64,000 nt of DNA, taken from positions 1 to 64,000 of the forward strand of contig JAILFK010000048.1 of assembly GCA_024697595.1 (NCBI GenBank), read 5' to 3'. Below the pieces are notes generated by a model. The model had not been told where the DNA came from and did no database searches. It saw only the letters and a program-made list of their open reading frames with translations. The DNA comes from Lachnospiraceae bacterium. GTDB lineage: Bacteria; Bacillota; Clostridia; Lachnospirales; Lachnospiraceae. The translations under genes and the position numbers were made by a program. Positions 8,735-19,661 of this stretch are shown piece after piece (position 1 is the stretch's first letter; the number at the start of each line of letters is the position of its first letter).

Positions 8735-10348
8735 ATGGCTAATATTGATTTAACAAAGTATGGAATTACTGGAGTAACAAAAATTATCCATAATCCATCA
8801 TATGAGCAGTTATTTGAAGATGAAATGGACCCTACATTAGAGGGTTATGATAAAGGACAGCTAACTGAATTGGATGCTGTAAATGTAATGACTGGTATTT
8901 ACACCGGTCGTTCACCTAAAGATAAATTCATTGTAATGGATGAAAACTCTAAGGGAACTGTTTGGTGGGATTCAGAAGAATACCCAAATGATAACCACCC
9001 AGCGTCAGAAGAGACTTGGGAAGCATGTAAGAAGATTGCATTAGATGAACTATCAGGCAAAAAACTATATGTAGTTGATGCCTTCTGCGGAGCCAACGAA
9101 GATACAAGAATGGCAGTTAGATTTATTATGGAAGTTGCATGGCAAGCACACTTCGTTACAAATATGTTTATCAAGCCTTCAGCTGAAGAGTTAGAGAACT
9201 TCGAGCCAGACTTTATGGTTTACACAGCTTCAAAGGCTAAAGTAGATAATTATGAAGAACTAGCTCTTCATTCAGAGACAGCAGTTCTATTTAACGTAAC
9301 AAGCCGTGAGCAGGTTATTCTAAACACTTGGTATGGTGGAGAGATGAAGAAGGGTATGTTCTCTATGATGAACTACTACCTCCCACTTAAGGGTATTGCT
9401 TCAATGCACTGCTCAGCTAACTGTGACATGGACGGAAATCACACAGCAATCTTCTTCGGATTGTCTGGAACAGGAAAGACAACTCTTTCTACAGATCCAA
9501 AGCGTCGTCTTATCGGTGATGATGAGCACGGTTGGGATGACAACGGCGTATTCAACTTCGAAGGTGGATGCTATGCTAAGGTTATCGGACTTGACAAAGA
9601 GTCTGAGCCAGATATCTACAACGCAATCAAGAGAGATGCTCTTCTTGAAAATGTAACTGTTGATGCAAACGGAAAGATTGACTTCGATGACAAGAGCGTA
9701 ACAGAGAACACTCGTGTATCTTACCCAATCAATCACATCAACAACATTGCAGCAGAAGTTAACAATGTATCTTCTGGCCCTGCAGCAGACAATGTAATCT
9801 TCCTTTCAGCTGATGCATTTGGAGTATTACCTCCAGTATCAATTCTTACACCAGAGCAGACTAAGTACTACTTCCTTTCAGGATTTACTGCTAAGCTTGC
9901 TGGTACAGAGAGAGGAATCACAGAGCCAACACCTACATTCTCAGCATGTTTCGGTCAGGCATTCTTAGAGCTTCATCCAACAAAGTATGCAGAGGAGCTC
10001 GTTAAGAAGATGGAGAAATCTGGAGCAAAGGCTTACCTTGTTAACACAGGATGGAATGGAACAGGAAAGAGAATCACAATCAAGGATACAAGAGGAATCA
10101 TCGACGCTATCCTTTCAGGTGATATCAAGAATGCTCCTACAAAGACAATTCCTATGTTCAACTTCGAAGTTCCTACAGAGCTTCCAGGTGTAGATCCTAC
10201 AATTCTTGATCCAAGAGATACTTACGCTGACGCTTCTGAGTGGGAGACAAAGGCTAAGGACCTTGCAGAGAGATTTAACAAGAACTTCGTTAAGTACACA
10301 TCAAATGATGCTGGTAAAGCTCTTGTTTCAGCTGGTCCACAGTTATAA
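8735..10348 (+). CDS. pckA: Phosphoenolpyruvate carboxykinase (ATP)
   Basis: Interconverts oxaloacetate plus ATP with PEP, CO2 and ADP; in fermentative anaerobes it often runs in the CO2-fixing direction. The ATP-type kinase-1 motif [12 protein letters not shown] lies near residues 242-253 and the metal-binding kinase-2 segment [10 protein letters not shown] follows. The PCK-specific [10 protein letters not shown] motif is near residue 58. At 537 residues it matches the ATP-dependent rather than the larger GTP-dependent enzyme. Codon use is biased towards CTT/TTC/AAG compared with neighbours, as expected for a highly expressed gene. It stands alone with its own promoter and a strong terminator. 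Confidence 0.96.
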   Translation: MANIDLTKYGITGVTKIIHNPSYEQLFEDEMDPTLEGYDKGQLTELDAVNVMTGIYTGRSPKDKFIVMDENSKGTVWWDSEEYPNDNHPASEETWEACKKIALDELSGKKLYVVDAFCGANEDTRMAVRFIMEVAWQAHFVTNMFIKPSAEELENFEPDFMVYTASKAKVDNYEELALHSETAVLFNVTSREQVILNTWYGGEMKKGMFSMMNYYLPLKGIASMHCSANCDMDGNHTAIFFGLSGTGKTTLSTDPKRRLIGDDEHGWDDNGVFNFEGGCYAKVIGLDKESEPDIYNAIKRDALLENVTVDANGKIDFDDKSVTENTRVSYPINHINNIAAEVNNVSSGPAADNVIFLSADAFGVLPPVSILTPEQTKYYFLSGFTAKLAGTERGITEPTPTFSACFGQAFLELHPTKYAEELVKKMEKSGAKAYLVNTGWNGTGKRITIKDTRGIIDAILSGDIKNAPTKTIPMFNFEVPTELPGVDPTILDPRDTYADASEWETKAKDLAERFNKNFVKYTSNDAGKALVSAGPQL

Positions 10349-10393
10349 TTTGTCAAAACATTTGACTAGTTTATATCTTTAAATAATAATAAC

Positions 10394-10443
10394 AAAAACG
10401 CCTTTTGCGATATGTGATATATCATATCGCAAAGGCGTTTTTT
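10394..10443. terminator. Strong bidirectional terminator between pckA and the arginase-fold gene
   Basis: AAAACGCCTTTTGCGATATG pairs with CATATCGCAAAGGCGTTTT across a short AT loop, with one bulged T. T runs flank it on the plus strand and A runs on the other side, so it can end both pckA (+) and the convergent gene (-). Confidence 0.9.
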
Positions 10444-10455
10444 ATTTTATTAAAT

Positions 10456-11193
10456 TCACCCACACACATCTAGCATAATAACCTCATGCTCTTTTATAAT
10501 TTCGCGTACTTGTTTTTCCATTTCCTTTGCTGTCAATATTCCCTGACTCCACTGACAAGAAAAATCTGATAGAGCTAGAGCATCTAAATCTAGAGACAGC
10601 GCCAATGGCAATGTTTCGTCCGCAAGCACCTCTAATATATCCATGTTACTTAAATCATTTAAAAATGTAGATTTAGTTGTTTTATCTATAATATCCGAAC
10701 CCCTTTGATATATCTTCCACTGACCAAACTCATAACATTTGACATAGCACACCTTACTATGAAGGGGCATAACCTCCTCCACAAGTCCAGCTTCCATACC
10801 TATCATATATATTCTTTTTAAATGCCCTATATTCTCTGCTGCCTCTAACACCCAGCCGCCACAGGAAGTAATTCCACCAAAGGCTGGCGGCTTCATATCC
10901 GGATGATTATCATATAACACCAAAGCAAAATCCTCTTCTATCATCTCTAAATACAAAAGCGACAGGTAGTGATAATTTCCATTGTCGATATAGTGAATAC
11001 CCTCAGGGCCGTAATTCATTAAATCCTTCGATATTTTCCCTCTGGCCTCATCATCAAGATAACAATTTATCCCATTCATTCCGTAATAATTTAGATACAC
11101 ATCAGGATTCTTGGGAATATAGGGAAAATCCAAGCACTCATTGGACATATTTATCAATGTTGTCTCTTCACTTCTAATCATTTTCTGCTCCAT
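10456..11193 (-). CDS. Arginase-family (ureohydrolase fold) protein
   Basis: A 245-residue protein with metal-site signatures of the arginase/agmatinase/formiminoglutamase fold: YDNHPDM near residue 94 and LSLDLDAL near residue 198, matching the usual Asp-x-His-x-Asp and Ser-x-Asp-x-Asp motifs. It is shorter than typical arginases (about 300). The substrate is not obvious, and it may be a divergent or non-canonical member. It lies 43 bases after glgP in the malQ-glgP direction and may be part of the same transcript. It ends just before a bidirectional terminator. Confidence 0.72.
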   Translation of the reverse strand: MEQKMIRSEETTLINMSNECLDFPYIPKNPDVYLNYYGMNGINCYLDDEARGKISKDLMNYGPEGIHYIDNGNYHYLSLLYLEMIEEDFALVLYDNHPDMKPPAFGGITSCGGWVLEAAENIGHLKRIYMIGMEAGLVEEVMPLHSKVCYVKCYEFGQWKIYQRGSDIIDKTTKSTFLNDLSNMDILEVLADETLPLALSLDLDALALSDFSCQWSQGILTAKEMEKQVREIIKEHEVIMLDVCG

Positions 11194-11236
11194 TTATTGG
11201 CAATCAAATTTAACAGATACTTTTACAAATATTGCT

Positions 11237-13558
11237 CTAATTTAATTTCCATATATCTTTATTGTACTCAGCTATAGTTCTATCAGAAGAGAAGAAACCA
11301 GCTTTAGAAATATTTACAACAGCCATCTGATTCCATCTCTTTCTATCCTCGTAGTCAGCATAGATTTTTTCTTTCACATCAATATACTCTCTCAAATCAA
11401 GCAAGGTCATAAACCAATCCTTGCTGATTATCTCGTGATGTAATCGCTCCAGATTTTCTCTTTGGCCAATAGACATTACCTGATCACTTATAATGAAATC
11501 CACCAACCTATGAATCAGTTCATCCTCCTCATAAATTTTATAAGAATTATAGCTTCCATCCTTGTATAACTTAATTACTTCATCGGACTTCTTACCGAAG
11601 ATATATATATTATCGTCGCCTACCAAGTCCTTGATCTCCACGTTGGCTCCATCTTCTGTACCTAATGTTATAGCACCATTTAACATAAATTTCATATTAG
11701 ATGTTCCCGAAGCTTCCTTAGAAGCCAAGGAAATCTGCTCAGAAATCTCTGCGGCCGGTATTATCTTCGAAGCGTACTCCACATTGTAGTTTTCAGCCAT
11801 TACAACCCTAAAATATGGTGACACTTCAGGGTCATTTGCAACAATCTCTTGCATACATAATATAAAATGAATAATATCTTTCGCAATTATATATGCCGGA
11901 GCTGCCTTGGCACCGAAAATCATGGTTATAGACGTCTTCGGTTTATTGCCATTTTTGATTTCCAAATATTTATATACTGCATAGAGGATATTCATCTGCT
12001 GACGTTTATACTCATGAAGCCTCTTTACCTGCACATCAAATATTGAATCCGGATCAATCTCAATCCCCTGACGATTTTTCATAAACGCAGTCAATTCCAC
12101 CTTTTGATAGTGCTTAATCTCTTCTAAACGGCGCAATGTATCATCATCATTTTCAAACTTTTTAAAGTTTTCTAACTTCATTGCATCATGCTTGTAGCCG
12201 TCACCAATTTTTTCACTCAAGAGATTCGAAAGTTCCGGGTTACAATGTAATAACCATCTTCTAAAGGTAATTCCATTGGTCTTATTGTTAAATTTCTCAG
12301 GATATAATTTATAGAAATTATTTAACTCAGTGTTCTTTAAAATCTCTGTATGCAAAGCAGCCACACCATTTATGGAAAATCCATAATGTATATCCATATG
12401 GGCCATGTGCACCCTGCCGCCTTCATCGATAATGTATGTGCTAGCATCATCTACACTTTGCTTAATTCTATTATCTAGTTCCTTGATGATAGGGATGAGA
12501 TGAGGCACTACCTCCTCAAGATAATCCATAGGCCACTTCTCCAAAGCCTCTGCCAAAATAGTATGATTGGTATAAGCACAAGTCTGCCTAACTATCTCTA
12601 TGGCCTCATCCATATCAATTCCTTCTAATTGAAGCAATCTAATCAACTCAGGAATAACCATAGATGGATGGGTATCATTTATCTGAATAACCATATGATC
12701 ATATAACTTATGCAAATCATAACCCTTGGCTTTGCAGTCGGATAAAATGTACTGGGCACCGCTACTTACCATAAAATACTGCTGATAAATGCGAAGTAAC
12801 TGTCCCTCTCTATCACTGTCATCAGGATATAAAAATAAAGTCAGATTTTTCGCAATATCATTTTTATCAAAATCAATGCTACCTTCGCCAACAATATTTT
12901 CATCCACAGAATCCACATCAAACAAATGAAGCTTATTTATAGATCCCGTCTTATAACCAGGAACAGCCACATCATAAAGTACTGACTTCACACTACATTT
13001 TCCAAAGGTAACATCAAAACTTTCACCTCGTTTTACTAACCAGTTCTCCTTATCTATCCAAGGATTTTTCACTTCCTTTTGGAGCTTGTCTGCAAATTCT
13101 TGCTTAAACAAGCCCAGATGATAATTCAATCCTATTCCATCTCCAGGCAACTCTAATGTGGCAATGGAATCCAAAAAACATGCCGCAAGTCGTCCCAATC
13201 CACCATTTCCCAGGGAAGGTTCACTCTCGCACTCCTCCACCGCAAGCATTGATTTGCCATGACTCTTTAAAACATCATTTACCTCATCATATAAGCCAAG
13301 GTTTATCAGATTGTTGGACAACAACTTACCTATCAAAAATTCTGCGGAGATATAGTATACCTTTTTATCCCCTGACACCTCCGGCATATCCTCCATCAAA
13401 GCCCTTGTATAGATCAAAAGTGCCGCTGTCACATCCTCATTTGTAGCATCATCCAAATTGGTGTTATAAAGTTCTTTTAACACCTCATTAATCTTGCTTT
13501 CCAAATCCTTTTCGTCTTTAGTTTTTCCCTTTAATCTCGCAAATAAATCCTTTAACAT
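11237..13558 (-). CDS. glgP: Glycogen/maltodextrin phosphorylase
   Basis: Phosphorolysis of alpha-1,4-glucan to glucose-1-phosphate. The PLP lysine motif [14 protein letters not shown] is present, with [10 protein letters not shown] after it, and an N-terminal [12 protein letters not shown]. At about 773 residues it fits bacterial phosphorylases and lacks the long animal regulatory N-terminus. I start it at the ATG at 13558, which overlaps the malQ TGA by one base (TGATG) and has AGAGGAG upstream; a GTG three bases earlier is possible. With MalQ it forms a standard maltodextrin/glycogen degradation pair. Glycogen and maltodextrin phosphorylases cannot be told apart here. Confidence 0.95.
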   Translation of the reverse strand: MLKDLFARLKGKTKDEKDLESKINEVLKELYNTNLDDATNEDVTAALLIYTRALMEDMPEVSGDKKVYYISAEFLIGKLLSNNLINLGLYDEVNDVLKSHGKSMLAVEECESEPSLGNGGLGRLAACFLDSIATLELPGDGIGLNYHLGLFKQEFADKLQKEVKNPWIDKENWLVKRGESFDVTFGKCSVKSVLYDVAVPGYKTGSINKLHLFDVDSVDENIVGEGSIDFDKNDIAKNLTLFLYPDDSDREGQLLRIYQQYFMVSSGAQYILSDCKAKGYDLHKLYDHMVIQINDTHPSMVIPELIRLLQLEGIDMDEAIEIVRQTCAYTNHTILAEALEKWPMDYLEEVVPHLIPIIKELDNRIKQSVDDASTYIIDEGGRVHMAHMDIHYGFSINGVAALHTEILKNTELNNFYKLYPEKFNNKTNGITFRRWLLHCNPELSNLLSEKIGDGYKHDAMKLENFKKFENDDDTLRRLEEIKHYQKVELTAFMKNRQGIEIDPDSIFDVQVKRLHEYKRQQMNILYAVYKYLEIKNGNKPKTSITMIFGAKAAPAYIIAKDIIHFILCMQEIVANDPEVSPYFRVVMAENYNVEYASKIIPAAEISEQISLASKEASGTSNMKFMLNGAITLGTEDGANVEIKDLVGDDNIYIFGKKSDEVIKLYKDGSYNSYKIYEEDELIHRLVDFIISDQVMSIGQRENLERLHHEIISKDWFMTLLDLREYIDVKEKIYADYEDRKRWNQMAVVNISKAGFFSSDRTIAEYNKDIWKLN

Positions 13559-15039
13559 CACTCGCTCCTCTTATTCTTCACTGTAGCCTCGCCAATTTTA
13601 ATAGCAAGCTCATCTAAATCTACATCCCCACTCATTCTCCAGGTCCAATTTCCTCTAGGAACCCCTGGAATATTAATTCTGGCTTCACTGCCTAGCTCTA
13701 GATAGTCCTGCATCTGTGCCACAAACAGTTTTGATTTTGTAGCCATTCCGCCATCTATAGCCTTCCAATTAAAATTATCCCAGAAATGTATATGAAAATA
13801 TCTTTTCATCTTGCGCACATCTGCTGGCTTCGCCTCCGACTTCCACCCCTTTAATGTGGTATTGTCATGAGTCCCTGTATAACAAATAGAATTCTCTATA
13901 AAATCATCTGGAGATGCGCCGCTTTTATCTCTGGCATCAAAGGAAAACTGCAACACATTCATTCCCGGAAAATGTGATTCCTTCAAAAATTTTCTCACAT
14001 CATCAGTGAGGTATCCTAAATCCTCAGCAATAAATTCGGTGTCTGGACACGCCTCCCGTAAAGCATTTATAAGCTTCATGCCAGGGCCCTTTATCCATGT
14101 TCCATTCTTGGCTGTCTTTTCCCCATATGGCACAGCCCAATAGCTCTCCAATCCTCGGAAATGGTCTATCCTAATAACATCATAAAGTGTCAACGCCCCC
14201 TTGATGCGTTCAACCCACCAGCTAAAACCATCTGCTTCCATCATATCCCATCTATAAAGTGGATTACCCCACAGCTGTCCATCTGCAGTGAAATCATCTG
14301 GTGGAACTCCTGCCACCTGTATAGGAACATTTTTCTCATCCAGCTGAAACCACTTTGCACCAGCCCACACGTCAGCAGAATCCATAGCTGTATAAATGGG
14401 AATATCACCAATTATCTGTATATTTTTCTCATCAGCATATCTCTTTAATTCTTTCCACTGTTTAAAAAATATAAACTGGATATACTTACATATCTCAATA
14501 TCTTCCTGTAATTCTTCCCTGGCTTTTATCAAAGCCTCTGTATCTCTAAATCTGATATCCTCTGGCCACTGAGTCCAAGGCTTCATATTATTGGCCTGCT
14601 TTAAGGCTATATATAAAGCATAATCATCAAGCCAATATGCCTTATCCGTTTTAAAATGTATAAACTCTTGTTGCTCCTTTGCTATGCCTCTAACAGCAGC
14701 AATCTTTAACACCTTTTGTCGGTTGAGGCTCACTGTATCATAATCTATCTTTTTAGAATCACTTCCCCAATCTAAACTATGGAATTCTTCAGGCTCTAAC
14801 AGCCCTTCCTGACACAATATATCTAGATCAATCAACTGATCATTTCCAGCATAAATGGATAAATTAGAATAGGGCGAATTGCCATCAGTGAGAGGTCCCA
14901 CCGGCAATATCTGCCAATATTTCTGCTTTGCATTTCTCAAAAAATCAATAAAATCATATGCAGCCCGCCCCATAGTTCCAATACCATAATTCGATGGCAA
15001 AGAGGCAATTGGCATCAATATTCCGCTACTCCTTTTCAT
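13558..15039 (-). CDS. malQ: 4-alpha-glucanotransferase (amylomaltase)
   Basis: GH77 enzyme that transfers maltosyl units between glucans and releases glucose, supplying substrates for the phosphorylase. Family marks are [19 protein letters not shown] at the N-terminus, the nucleophile region VIRIDHFRG, the acid/base region EFIAEDLG, and the transition-state residues TGTHDNTT. It is 493 residues, the usual length. Its stop codon overlaps the glgP start. The promoter probably lies in the AT-rich 15040-15120 interval, just after the terminator of the SDR gene. Confidence 0.95.
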   Translation of the reverse strand: MKRSSGILMPIASLPSNYGIGTMGRAAYDFIDFLRNAKQKYWQILPVGPLTDGNSPYSNLSIYAGNDQLIDLDILCQEGLLEPEEFHSLDWGSDSKKIDYDTVSLNRQKVLKIAAVRGIAKEQQEFIHFKTDKAYWLDDYALYIALKQANNMKPWTQWPEDIRFRDTEALIKAREELQEDIEICKYIQFIFFKQWKELKRYADEKNIQIIGDIPIYTAMDSADVWAGAKWFQLDEKNVPIQVAGVPPDDFTADGQLWGNPLYRWDMMEADGFSWWVERIKGALTLYDVIRIDHFRGLESYWAVPYGEKTAKNGTWIKGPGMKLINALREACPDTEFIAEDLGYLTDDVRKFLKESHFPGMNVLQFSFDARDKSGASPDDFIENSICYTGTHDNTTLKGWKSEAKPADVRKMKRYFHIHFWDNFNWKAIDGGMATKSKLFVAQMQDYLELGSEARINIPGVPRGNWTWRMSGDVDLDELAIKIGEATVKNKRSE

Positions 15040-15114
15040 ACTCTATTCCCTTTCAAGACTCATAAAAATATATAACCTATTTTCTATTATATAATATTAT
15101 ATTATTTCCCACAC

Positions 15115-15148
15115 TAAAAAAAGCTGATTGGCTCATCACCAATCAGCT
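15115..15148 (-). terminator. Terminator after the SDR gene
   Basis: AGCTGATTGG (15122-15131) and CCAATCAGCT (15139-15148) form a perfect 10-bp stem with a 7-base loop. On the minus strand a run of seven T follows, the classic rho-independent form. It isolates malQ-glgP from the upstream SDR gene. Confidence 0.9.
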
Positions 15149-15166
15149 AAAAATCAAATTATTAAA

Positions 15167-15979
15167 TTACATCCTTGCAAGTGTTGTAGCACCACCGTCG
15201 CAAAGAATATCTACTCCTGCCAAATATCCATTTCTCTCATCAGCAGCTGTTGCAATTGCATATCCCAACTCTTCAGGTTTACCCATACGCTTCTCAGCTG
15301 TCTTAGAAATCATATCTCCTGCCGCAGAAGCCTCAAGATTTCCCATATCTGTAGCGATAAGTCCTGGGCTTAAAGACAATACTCTAATTCCATTCTTACC
15401 ATATTCCTTAGCACACTTCTTAGCATACCAAAGTACAAAGTTCTTTGAAAGTGCATATGCAAACCCAGCCTTGTTATAATCTGACTTTGCCAAATTACTC
15501 TTCTTAATCATCTTCTTTAAGAACATTTCCTCATCTGTCTCAGCAAGTGCATACTGCTTCTCGTTAATTAAAAACTTAGGCAATACATAAGCAGAGTTAG
15601 AAGATACATCAAGGATTACACCGCCCTTTTTCATTCTCTTAGAAAACTCTTCGTTAATATAAACTGTTCCCAAAGCATTGACTCTAAGGAGCTGCTCCTG
15701 CTTAGCCATTGCCGGTGATAAACCAGCTGCATTGATGACATTTGTAATATCTCCAAGTCCCGCACAGAACTCAGCCAACTCAATTACACTGTTTCTATCA
15801 GAAGTGTCACATGTATGGGCATAAGCCTTGTGACCGCTCTCCTCTATTTCCTTTACCGCATTCTCAAGTTTTGAAAGTGTACGGCCTGACACTACAATAA
15901 CCTTTTCCTTTGGCATATATTTTGCTGCGGCAAGTCCCATTCCACTTCCGCCACCAGTAATTACACAAATTTCACTCAT
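15167..15979 (-). CDS. Short-chain dehydrogenase/reductase
   Basis: A 270-residue NAD(P)-dependent oxidoreductase of the classical SDR family. It has the nucleotide-binding TGGGSGMG motif at residues 8-15, NAAG near residue 88, the active-site tyrosine and lysine in YALSK, and a C-terminal DGGATTLARM end. The substrate is unknown; steroid, sugar or ketoacid reduction are all possible. An insertion between the SNS serine region and the YALSK motif is longer than in most family members. It stands alone, with a terminator at its end. Confidence 0.85.
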   Translation of the reverse strand: MSEICVITGGGSGMGLAAAKYMPKEKVIVVSGRTLSKLENAVKEIEESGHKAYAHTCDTSDRNSVIELAEFCAGLGDITNVINAAGLSPAMAKQEQLLRVNALGTVYINEEFSKRMKKGGVILDVSSNSAYVLPKFLINEKQYALAETDEEMFLKKMIKKSNLAKSDYNKAGFAYALSKNFVLWYAKKCAKEYGKNGIRVLSLSPGLIATDMGNLEASAAGDMISKTAEKRMGKPEELGYAIATAADERNGYLAGVDILCDGGATTLARM

Positions 15980-16119
15980 TTTAAAATTCCTCCGTTATTA
16001 TATTTGTTAAAAAAATACCAATTCCTTGTAAACCCTTCGTAAACTATAATATCAAACATATATTTTTTACAAAATATACATATTTTGCCAATCTTTGATC
16101 CATACAAAAACTATATATA

Positions 16120-16929
16120 TCACTGCAATTCATAGTAAAAAAGATACTGCTGAATAATACCCGCGAAGCCCTCGTATCTGTCAAAGTCAAATCCATCGCT
16201 ATAATATTTCTCAAGCAACTGCTTTACATGGGTATCTATCGGAAATGCCTCCACATGATGCAGTCCAAAGAGACATATACAGTTGGCCACCTTGGCACCA
16301 ATTCCCTTTCGCTCCATCAAAGCATCTAGCGCATCCCCATAACTTAATTTTTTCAAATCATTTATCCACTGTGGATTATCCTTGGCAAACTCAAAAATTT
16401 CTGCTAAATAAGGTCCTCTATAACCAAAACCCATAGTCTTATCCAAAAAGATATCGCTAGGTACCTCCCCAGGTTTAGGAAACGTATATACCCCCGAGCC
16501 AATCTCCTTGCCACATCTTTTGCAAAGCATATCCACACTGTTTCTAATTCGCTTTATATTGTTATTTTGAGAAATCATAAATGTCACTATCATTTCCCAT
16601 AAGTCCTGCTGTAAAATTCTCACACCGCTGCCGTACTCATAGGACTCTATTAGATGTTCATCCCCTGAACCTAATATAACTTCTTCAATAGCCACATAGT
16701 CTGTGGAAAGATCAAAATATTTATACCAAATATCCTCCCACTCATCCTCTGTGCAACTAAACCTAAATACATCTGAACCATATGTTTGAGCCACTTCTAT
16801 ATATGTGTCAAAAGCTGGTATTCTATAAGTACAACCTGACTCATCCTCATCTAACAGCTCCCAGCGGAAACACTGTCCGCTGTCTGCAATTTGTCTCAAA
16901 TCAAAATGTTTAATCTTTTTTTCTATCAT
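16120..16929 (-). CDS. 8-oxoguanine DNA glycosylase/lyase (OGG1-type)
   Basis: Base-excision repair enzyme that removes 8-oxoguanine and cuts the strand by beta-elimination. The HhH-GPD motif MERKGIGAKVANCICLFGL carries the Schiff-base lysine (GIGAK), followed by the catalytic aspartate in AFPIDTHVKQLL. An N-terminal domain of OGG type contains GQCFRWE, and MISQNNNIKRI marks the glycosylase core. The 269-residue length fits bacterial OGG1-like proteins. It starts 11 bases after the esterase gene and is probably cotranscribed with it. No Fe-S cluster motif is present, unlike MutY/Nth. Confidence 0.9.
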   Translation of the reverse strand: MIEKKIKHFDLRQIADSGQCFRWELLDEDESGCTYRIPAFDTYIEVAQTYGSDVFRFSCTEDEWEDIWYKYFDLSTDYVAIEEVILGSGDEHLIESYEYGSGVRILQQDLWEMIVTFMISQNNNIKRIRNSVDMLCKRCGKEIGSGVYTFPKPGEVPSDIFLDKTMGFGYRGPYLAEIFEFAKDNPQWINDLKKLSYGDALDALMERKGIGAKVANCICLFGLHHVEAFPIDTHVKQLLEKYYSDGFDFDRYEGFAGIIQQYLFYYELQ

Positions 16930-16940
16930 TTTTTATCTTT

Positions 16941-18737
16941 CTACTTCACCAGACCATCCATATATTTATCAAACACTGCAAAAGTCTTGGTATACTTATT
17001 ATCAATCATAGATATCTTGTCATTAAACTCTAAAATCTTGTTTGGATTCTCGTTGTATCTCTCCCACTTTGGAAGATTTGAAGCATTAGGATTTCCTGTT
17101 TTAGCAAAGTTGGTCCAGTAAGCCACCATTGTATCTGACACTTGCTTATCAACCTCATCATAATTTCCAGAATCCATATCCAAATTACCATAGGCATATG
17201 CCATCTCTCCTGAATGCCATGGGCCAATTCCACCATTTTCCTTATTGAAATAATATAGATACACATCCTTGTCCTGGGCAGCCAAATAATCTGACCATGT
17301 GTGATGGCTGTAATCAAACCATGCCACACCGTATAGCTCATAAATATTGGCCTTGGCAATATCATCATCTGTCGCTGGATACATCTTGGCCAACTCCTCA
17401 TTGTAATCCCCTGCTATCTCCTTTAAATCCTCCACATAAGTATCAGCCTTGGAGTGATTAGAGAACATCATAAACACATAAGCTTCATCTGCGTTATAAC
17501 CATTTAACAAAGCCTGCTCATTGTTTTCACCTTTTTCATATGTTAAATAAGGTTGCTCTGTGATTGCATATCCATCCACTGTCATAGAGCCGTTGCTGGT
17601 CTTGGTTTTTAGAAGTTCCTCTGCAGAGAGATTTCGCATCTCCTCCATATTTTCACATCCCATCTCCTCCATGACTTCATTTCCGGTCTCGATGGCTTCA
17701 TCATATGTCCTAAAGGTATGATAAGGTACCTTTGGTGTGATTCCGCTGCTCTCTGCAATAACATTTTTAAACATTCCCTTGGCGAGTGGTGATACACAAA
17801 GTGCATTTACGGAAGACGCACCTGCCGACTCTCCTGCAATGGTAATATTATCAGTATCTCCACCGAATTGTGCCACATTTTCATTTACCCATCTAAGGGC
17901 TTCTATCTGATCAAGTAGTCCATAATTTCCTGTGGTATGATTTTTGGATTCAGCTGCCAATTCATCTGTAGCTAAATATCCAAAGACTCCCAATCTATAG
18001 CCCACTGTGATAAATATCACACCATTTTTGGCAAATGTCTCCCCATTATACGCCTCATAATATGGCTGTCCTGTGGTGAGAGATCCACCGTGATAATAAA
18101 CCACAACAGGAAGATCATCTCCTGGTTTTACATCTGCAGGAGCCCATACATTTAAGTAGAGTGAATCTTCACTGGCAGCCTCCTTATAATTATCCTCAAA
18201 AGTAAATTTATAATCGTGATATCCTATTATTTTAGAGCCTACCTCATATATTGGTGAATTCGGACTCTGCATAGACATTGGTGCAAATGTATCACAAGCC
18301 TTCACTCCATCCCACGCCTCTGCAGGTTGAGGTTCTCTCCAACGCAAATCTCCCACTGGTGGCTTGGCATAAGGAATTCCAGCATATACCTCCACAGATT
18401 CATCCGCGTTGTATACGCCTGTCAAATCCCCTTGCTCAACAGATACCACATCTGTAACCTTTGGGTTTGCATTTTCCACAGCCTTGATCTGAATTGTAGG
18501 TGGCTCAAAAAGTTTTGCATTTCCAATTAAAAGCACAAACAAACATATCCAGCTGACAAATTTAATAAGCCCCTTTTTATCCGCCAACATCTGCTTATGC
18601 AAATTATAATAGCCTGCAAATAGAAGTATAGCCCCCATCCATCCTCCGATGGTAATCTTGTACACTTCAATGTATGCGAAATAAGCAATCGCCACCAATG
18701 CAAAACCCACTGTAAACAACACATTCTTTTTCTTCAT
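16941..18737 (-). CDS. Membrane-anchored type B carboxylesterase
   Basis: Alpha/beta-hydrolase of the carboxylesterase type B family, about 598 residues. The nucleophile is in ITIAGESAGASS, the oxyanion loop in VVYYHGGSL, and the catalytic His in GPWHSGEMAY; the acidic member is probably in the NADEAYVF region. The first 80 residues contain about three hydrophobic segments, so the enzyme is likely tethered to the membrane with the catalytic domain outside. Possible roles are hydrolysis of acetyl or feruloyl esters of plant polysaccharides, but the substrate cannot be told. It precedes the glycosylase gene by 11 bases. Confidence 0.88.
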   Translation of the reverse strand: MKKKNVLFTVGFALVAIAYFAYIEVYKITIGGWMGAILLFAGYYNLHKQMLADKKGLIKFVSWICLFVLLIGNAKLFEPPTIQIKAVENANPKVTDVVSVEQGDLTGVYNADESVEVYAGIPYAKPPVGDLRWREPQPAEAWDGVKACDTFAPMSMQSPNSPIYEVGSKIIGYHDYKFTFEDNYKEAASEDSLYLNVWAPADVKPGDDLPVVVYYHGGSLTTGQPYYEAYNGETFAKNGVIFITVGYRLGVFGYLATDELAAESKNHTTGNYGLLDQIEALRWVNENVAQFGGDTDNITIAGESAGASSVNALCVSPLAKGMFKNVIAESSGITPKVPYHTFRTYDEAIETGNEVMEEMGCENMEEMRNLSAEELLKTKTSNGSMTVDGYAITEQPYLTYEKGENNEQALLNGYNADEAYVFMMFSNHSKADTYVEDLKEIAGDYNEELAKMYPATDDDIAKANIYELYGVAWFDYSHHTWSDYLAAQDKDVYLYYFNKENGGIGPWHSGEMAYAYGNLDMDSGNYDEVDKQVSDTMVAYWTNFAKTGNPNASNLPKWERYNENPNKILEFNDKISMIDNKYTKTFAVFDKYMDGLVK

Positions 18738-18766
18738 CTTTTATCCCCTCTCTTTTTAATTATTAA

Positions 18767-18850
18767 CTCCACTTGCAATAAATCTCTCCTTTTATTTATT
18801 GCCTCCACTTGCAATAAATCTCTCCTTTTATTTATTGCCTTCTCTTGCAA
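18767..18850. repeat. 36-bp tandem repeat at the 3' end of the metallopeptidase/GIY-YIG gene
   Basis: A 36-bp unit is present at 18767-18802 and exactly repeated at 18803-18838, with a partial, diverged third copy from 18839 that forms the last codons of the adjacent gene. Each junction contains TTTATTGC and GCAATAAA, which can pair into a hairpin. It looks like a recent slippage duplication of the gene's tail and downstream spacer. Confidence 0.85.
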
Positions 18851-19661
18851 TAAGCCTTTCCTTTTCTCTGTGACTTAACTGCTTCAATATAACTTCCCTG
18901 CTCTGCGCTTCACTCTTGGTCTCAAACTCCTCATAATACACCAGTTTCACAGGTCTCTTGTACTTGGTATACTTAGCACCATTTCCACTATTGTGAGCCC
19001 TCAATCTATTTTCTAAATCGGGAGTATATCCCACATATATACTATTATCACTACAGCGCACCATATAAGTATAATACTTCTTTTTCTCAGCCTTGTCTGT
19101 AGCATCAAGTCTAGCCAAGATTGCACTTCCGTTACTCTTCAACCACTGCCGTCTCTTTTTATAATCAGGAAGAACATTTTCCACCTGAGCCCAAAATCTC
19201 TCTGAATGATTCATTTCAATTAAATGACAAAGCTCATGAACAACCACATAATCTATAACCTCATCAGGGGTCAACATAAGCATACAGTTGAAATTTAAAT
19301 TCTTCTTTGAAGAACAACTTCCCCATCTCCCCCTTTGAAACCTATAGGAAACCTTGTTATAACTCACTCCTAATCTAATGGCATACCTCTCTAATTTCTC
19401 AGGGATAATCTCCATGGCCTTGGACTTCAGTTCCTTTTTCAATGCCTCATCTACCGGTTCAGTTCCGTCCAAATCATCCATTTTCTTCACAGCTTTGGCC
19501 TGATGCTTTAAAATCCAATCTCTCTTTTCCTCAACAAATTTATCTATGTATTTTTTCGAGACAACCTTCGGCGCCCTCACTATGACTTTGCCATCGGATT
19601 TCACCTCAATGGCAAGAGTTTTTCTCTTGCTTTTAATTACATCGTAATCAATCTCTGACAT
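18828..19661 (-). CDS. Fusion of YgjP/SprT-like metallopeptidase domain (DUF45) and GIY-YIG nuclease domain
   Basis: A 277-residue two-domain protein. Residues 1-190 match the YgjP (M48-like, DUF45) family, with GRWGSCSS and the zinc motif HELCHLIEMNHSERFW. Residues about 196-270 are a compact GIY-YIG domain like UPF0213/YhbQ: YTYMVRCSDNSIYVGYTPD, then RLRAHNSG and a C-terminal SREVILKQLSHREKERLI. Both halves normally occur as separate genes, and this one reads through without a break. A DNA-repair role, peptidase plus nuclease acting on damaged or crosslinked DNA, is only inference. It abuts the acyltransferase gene with no gap. Confidence 0.82.
   Translation of the reverse strand: MSEIDYDVIKSKRKTLAIEVKSDGKVIVRAPKVVSKKYIDKFVEEKRDWILKHQAKAVKKMDDLDGTEPVDEALKKELKSKAMEIIPEKLERYAIRLGVSYNKVSYRFQRGRWGSCSSKKNLNFNCMLMLTPDEVIDYVVVHELCHLIEMNHSERFWAQVENVLPDYKKRRQWLKSNGSAILARLDATDKAEKKKYYTYMVRCSDNSIYVGYTPDLENRLRAHNSGNGAKYTKYKRPVKLVYYEEFETKSEAQSREVILKQLSHREKERLIAREGNK

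Noticed and set aside
9396..9736. Overlapping ORFs within pckA on both strands
   Set aside because: They are side frames of a strongly coding gene with clear motifs; no ribosome sites or recognisable domains.
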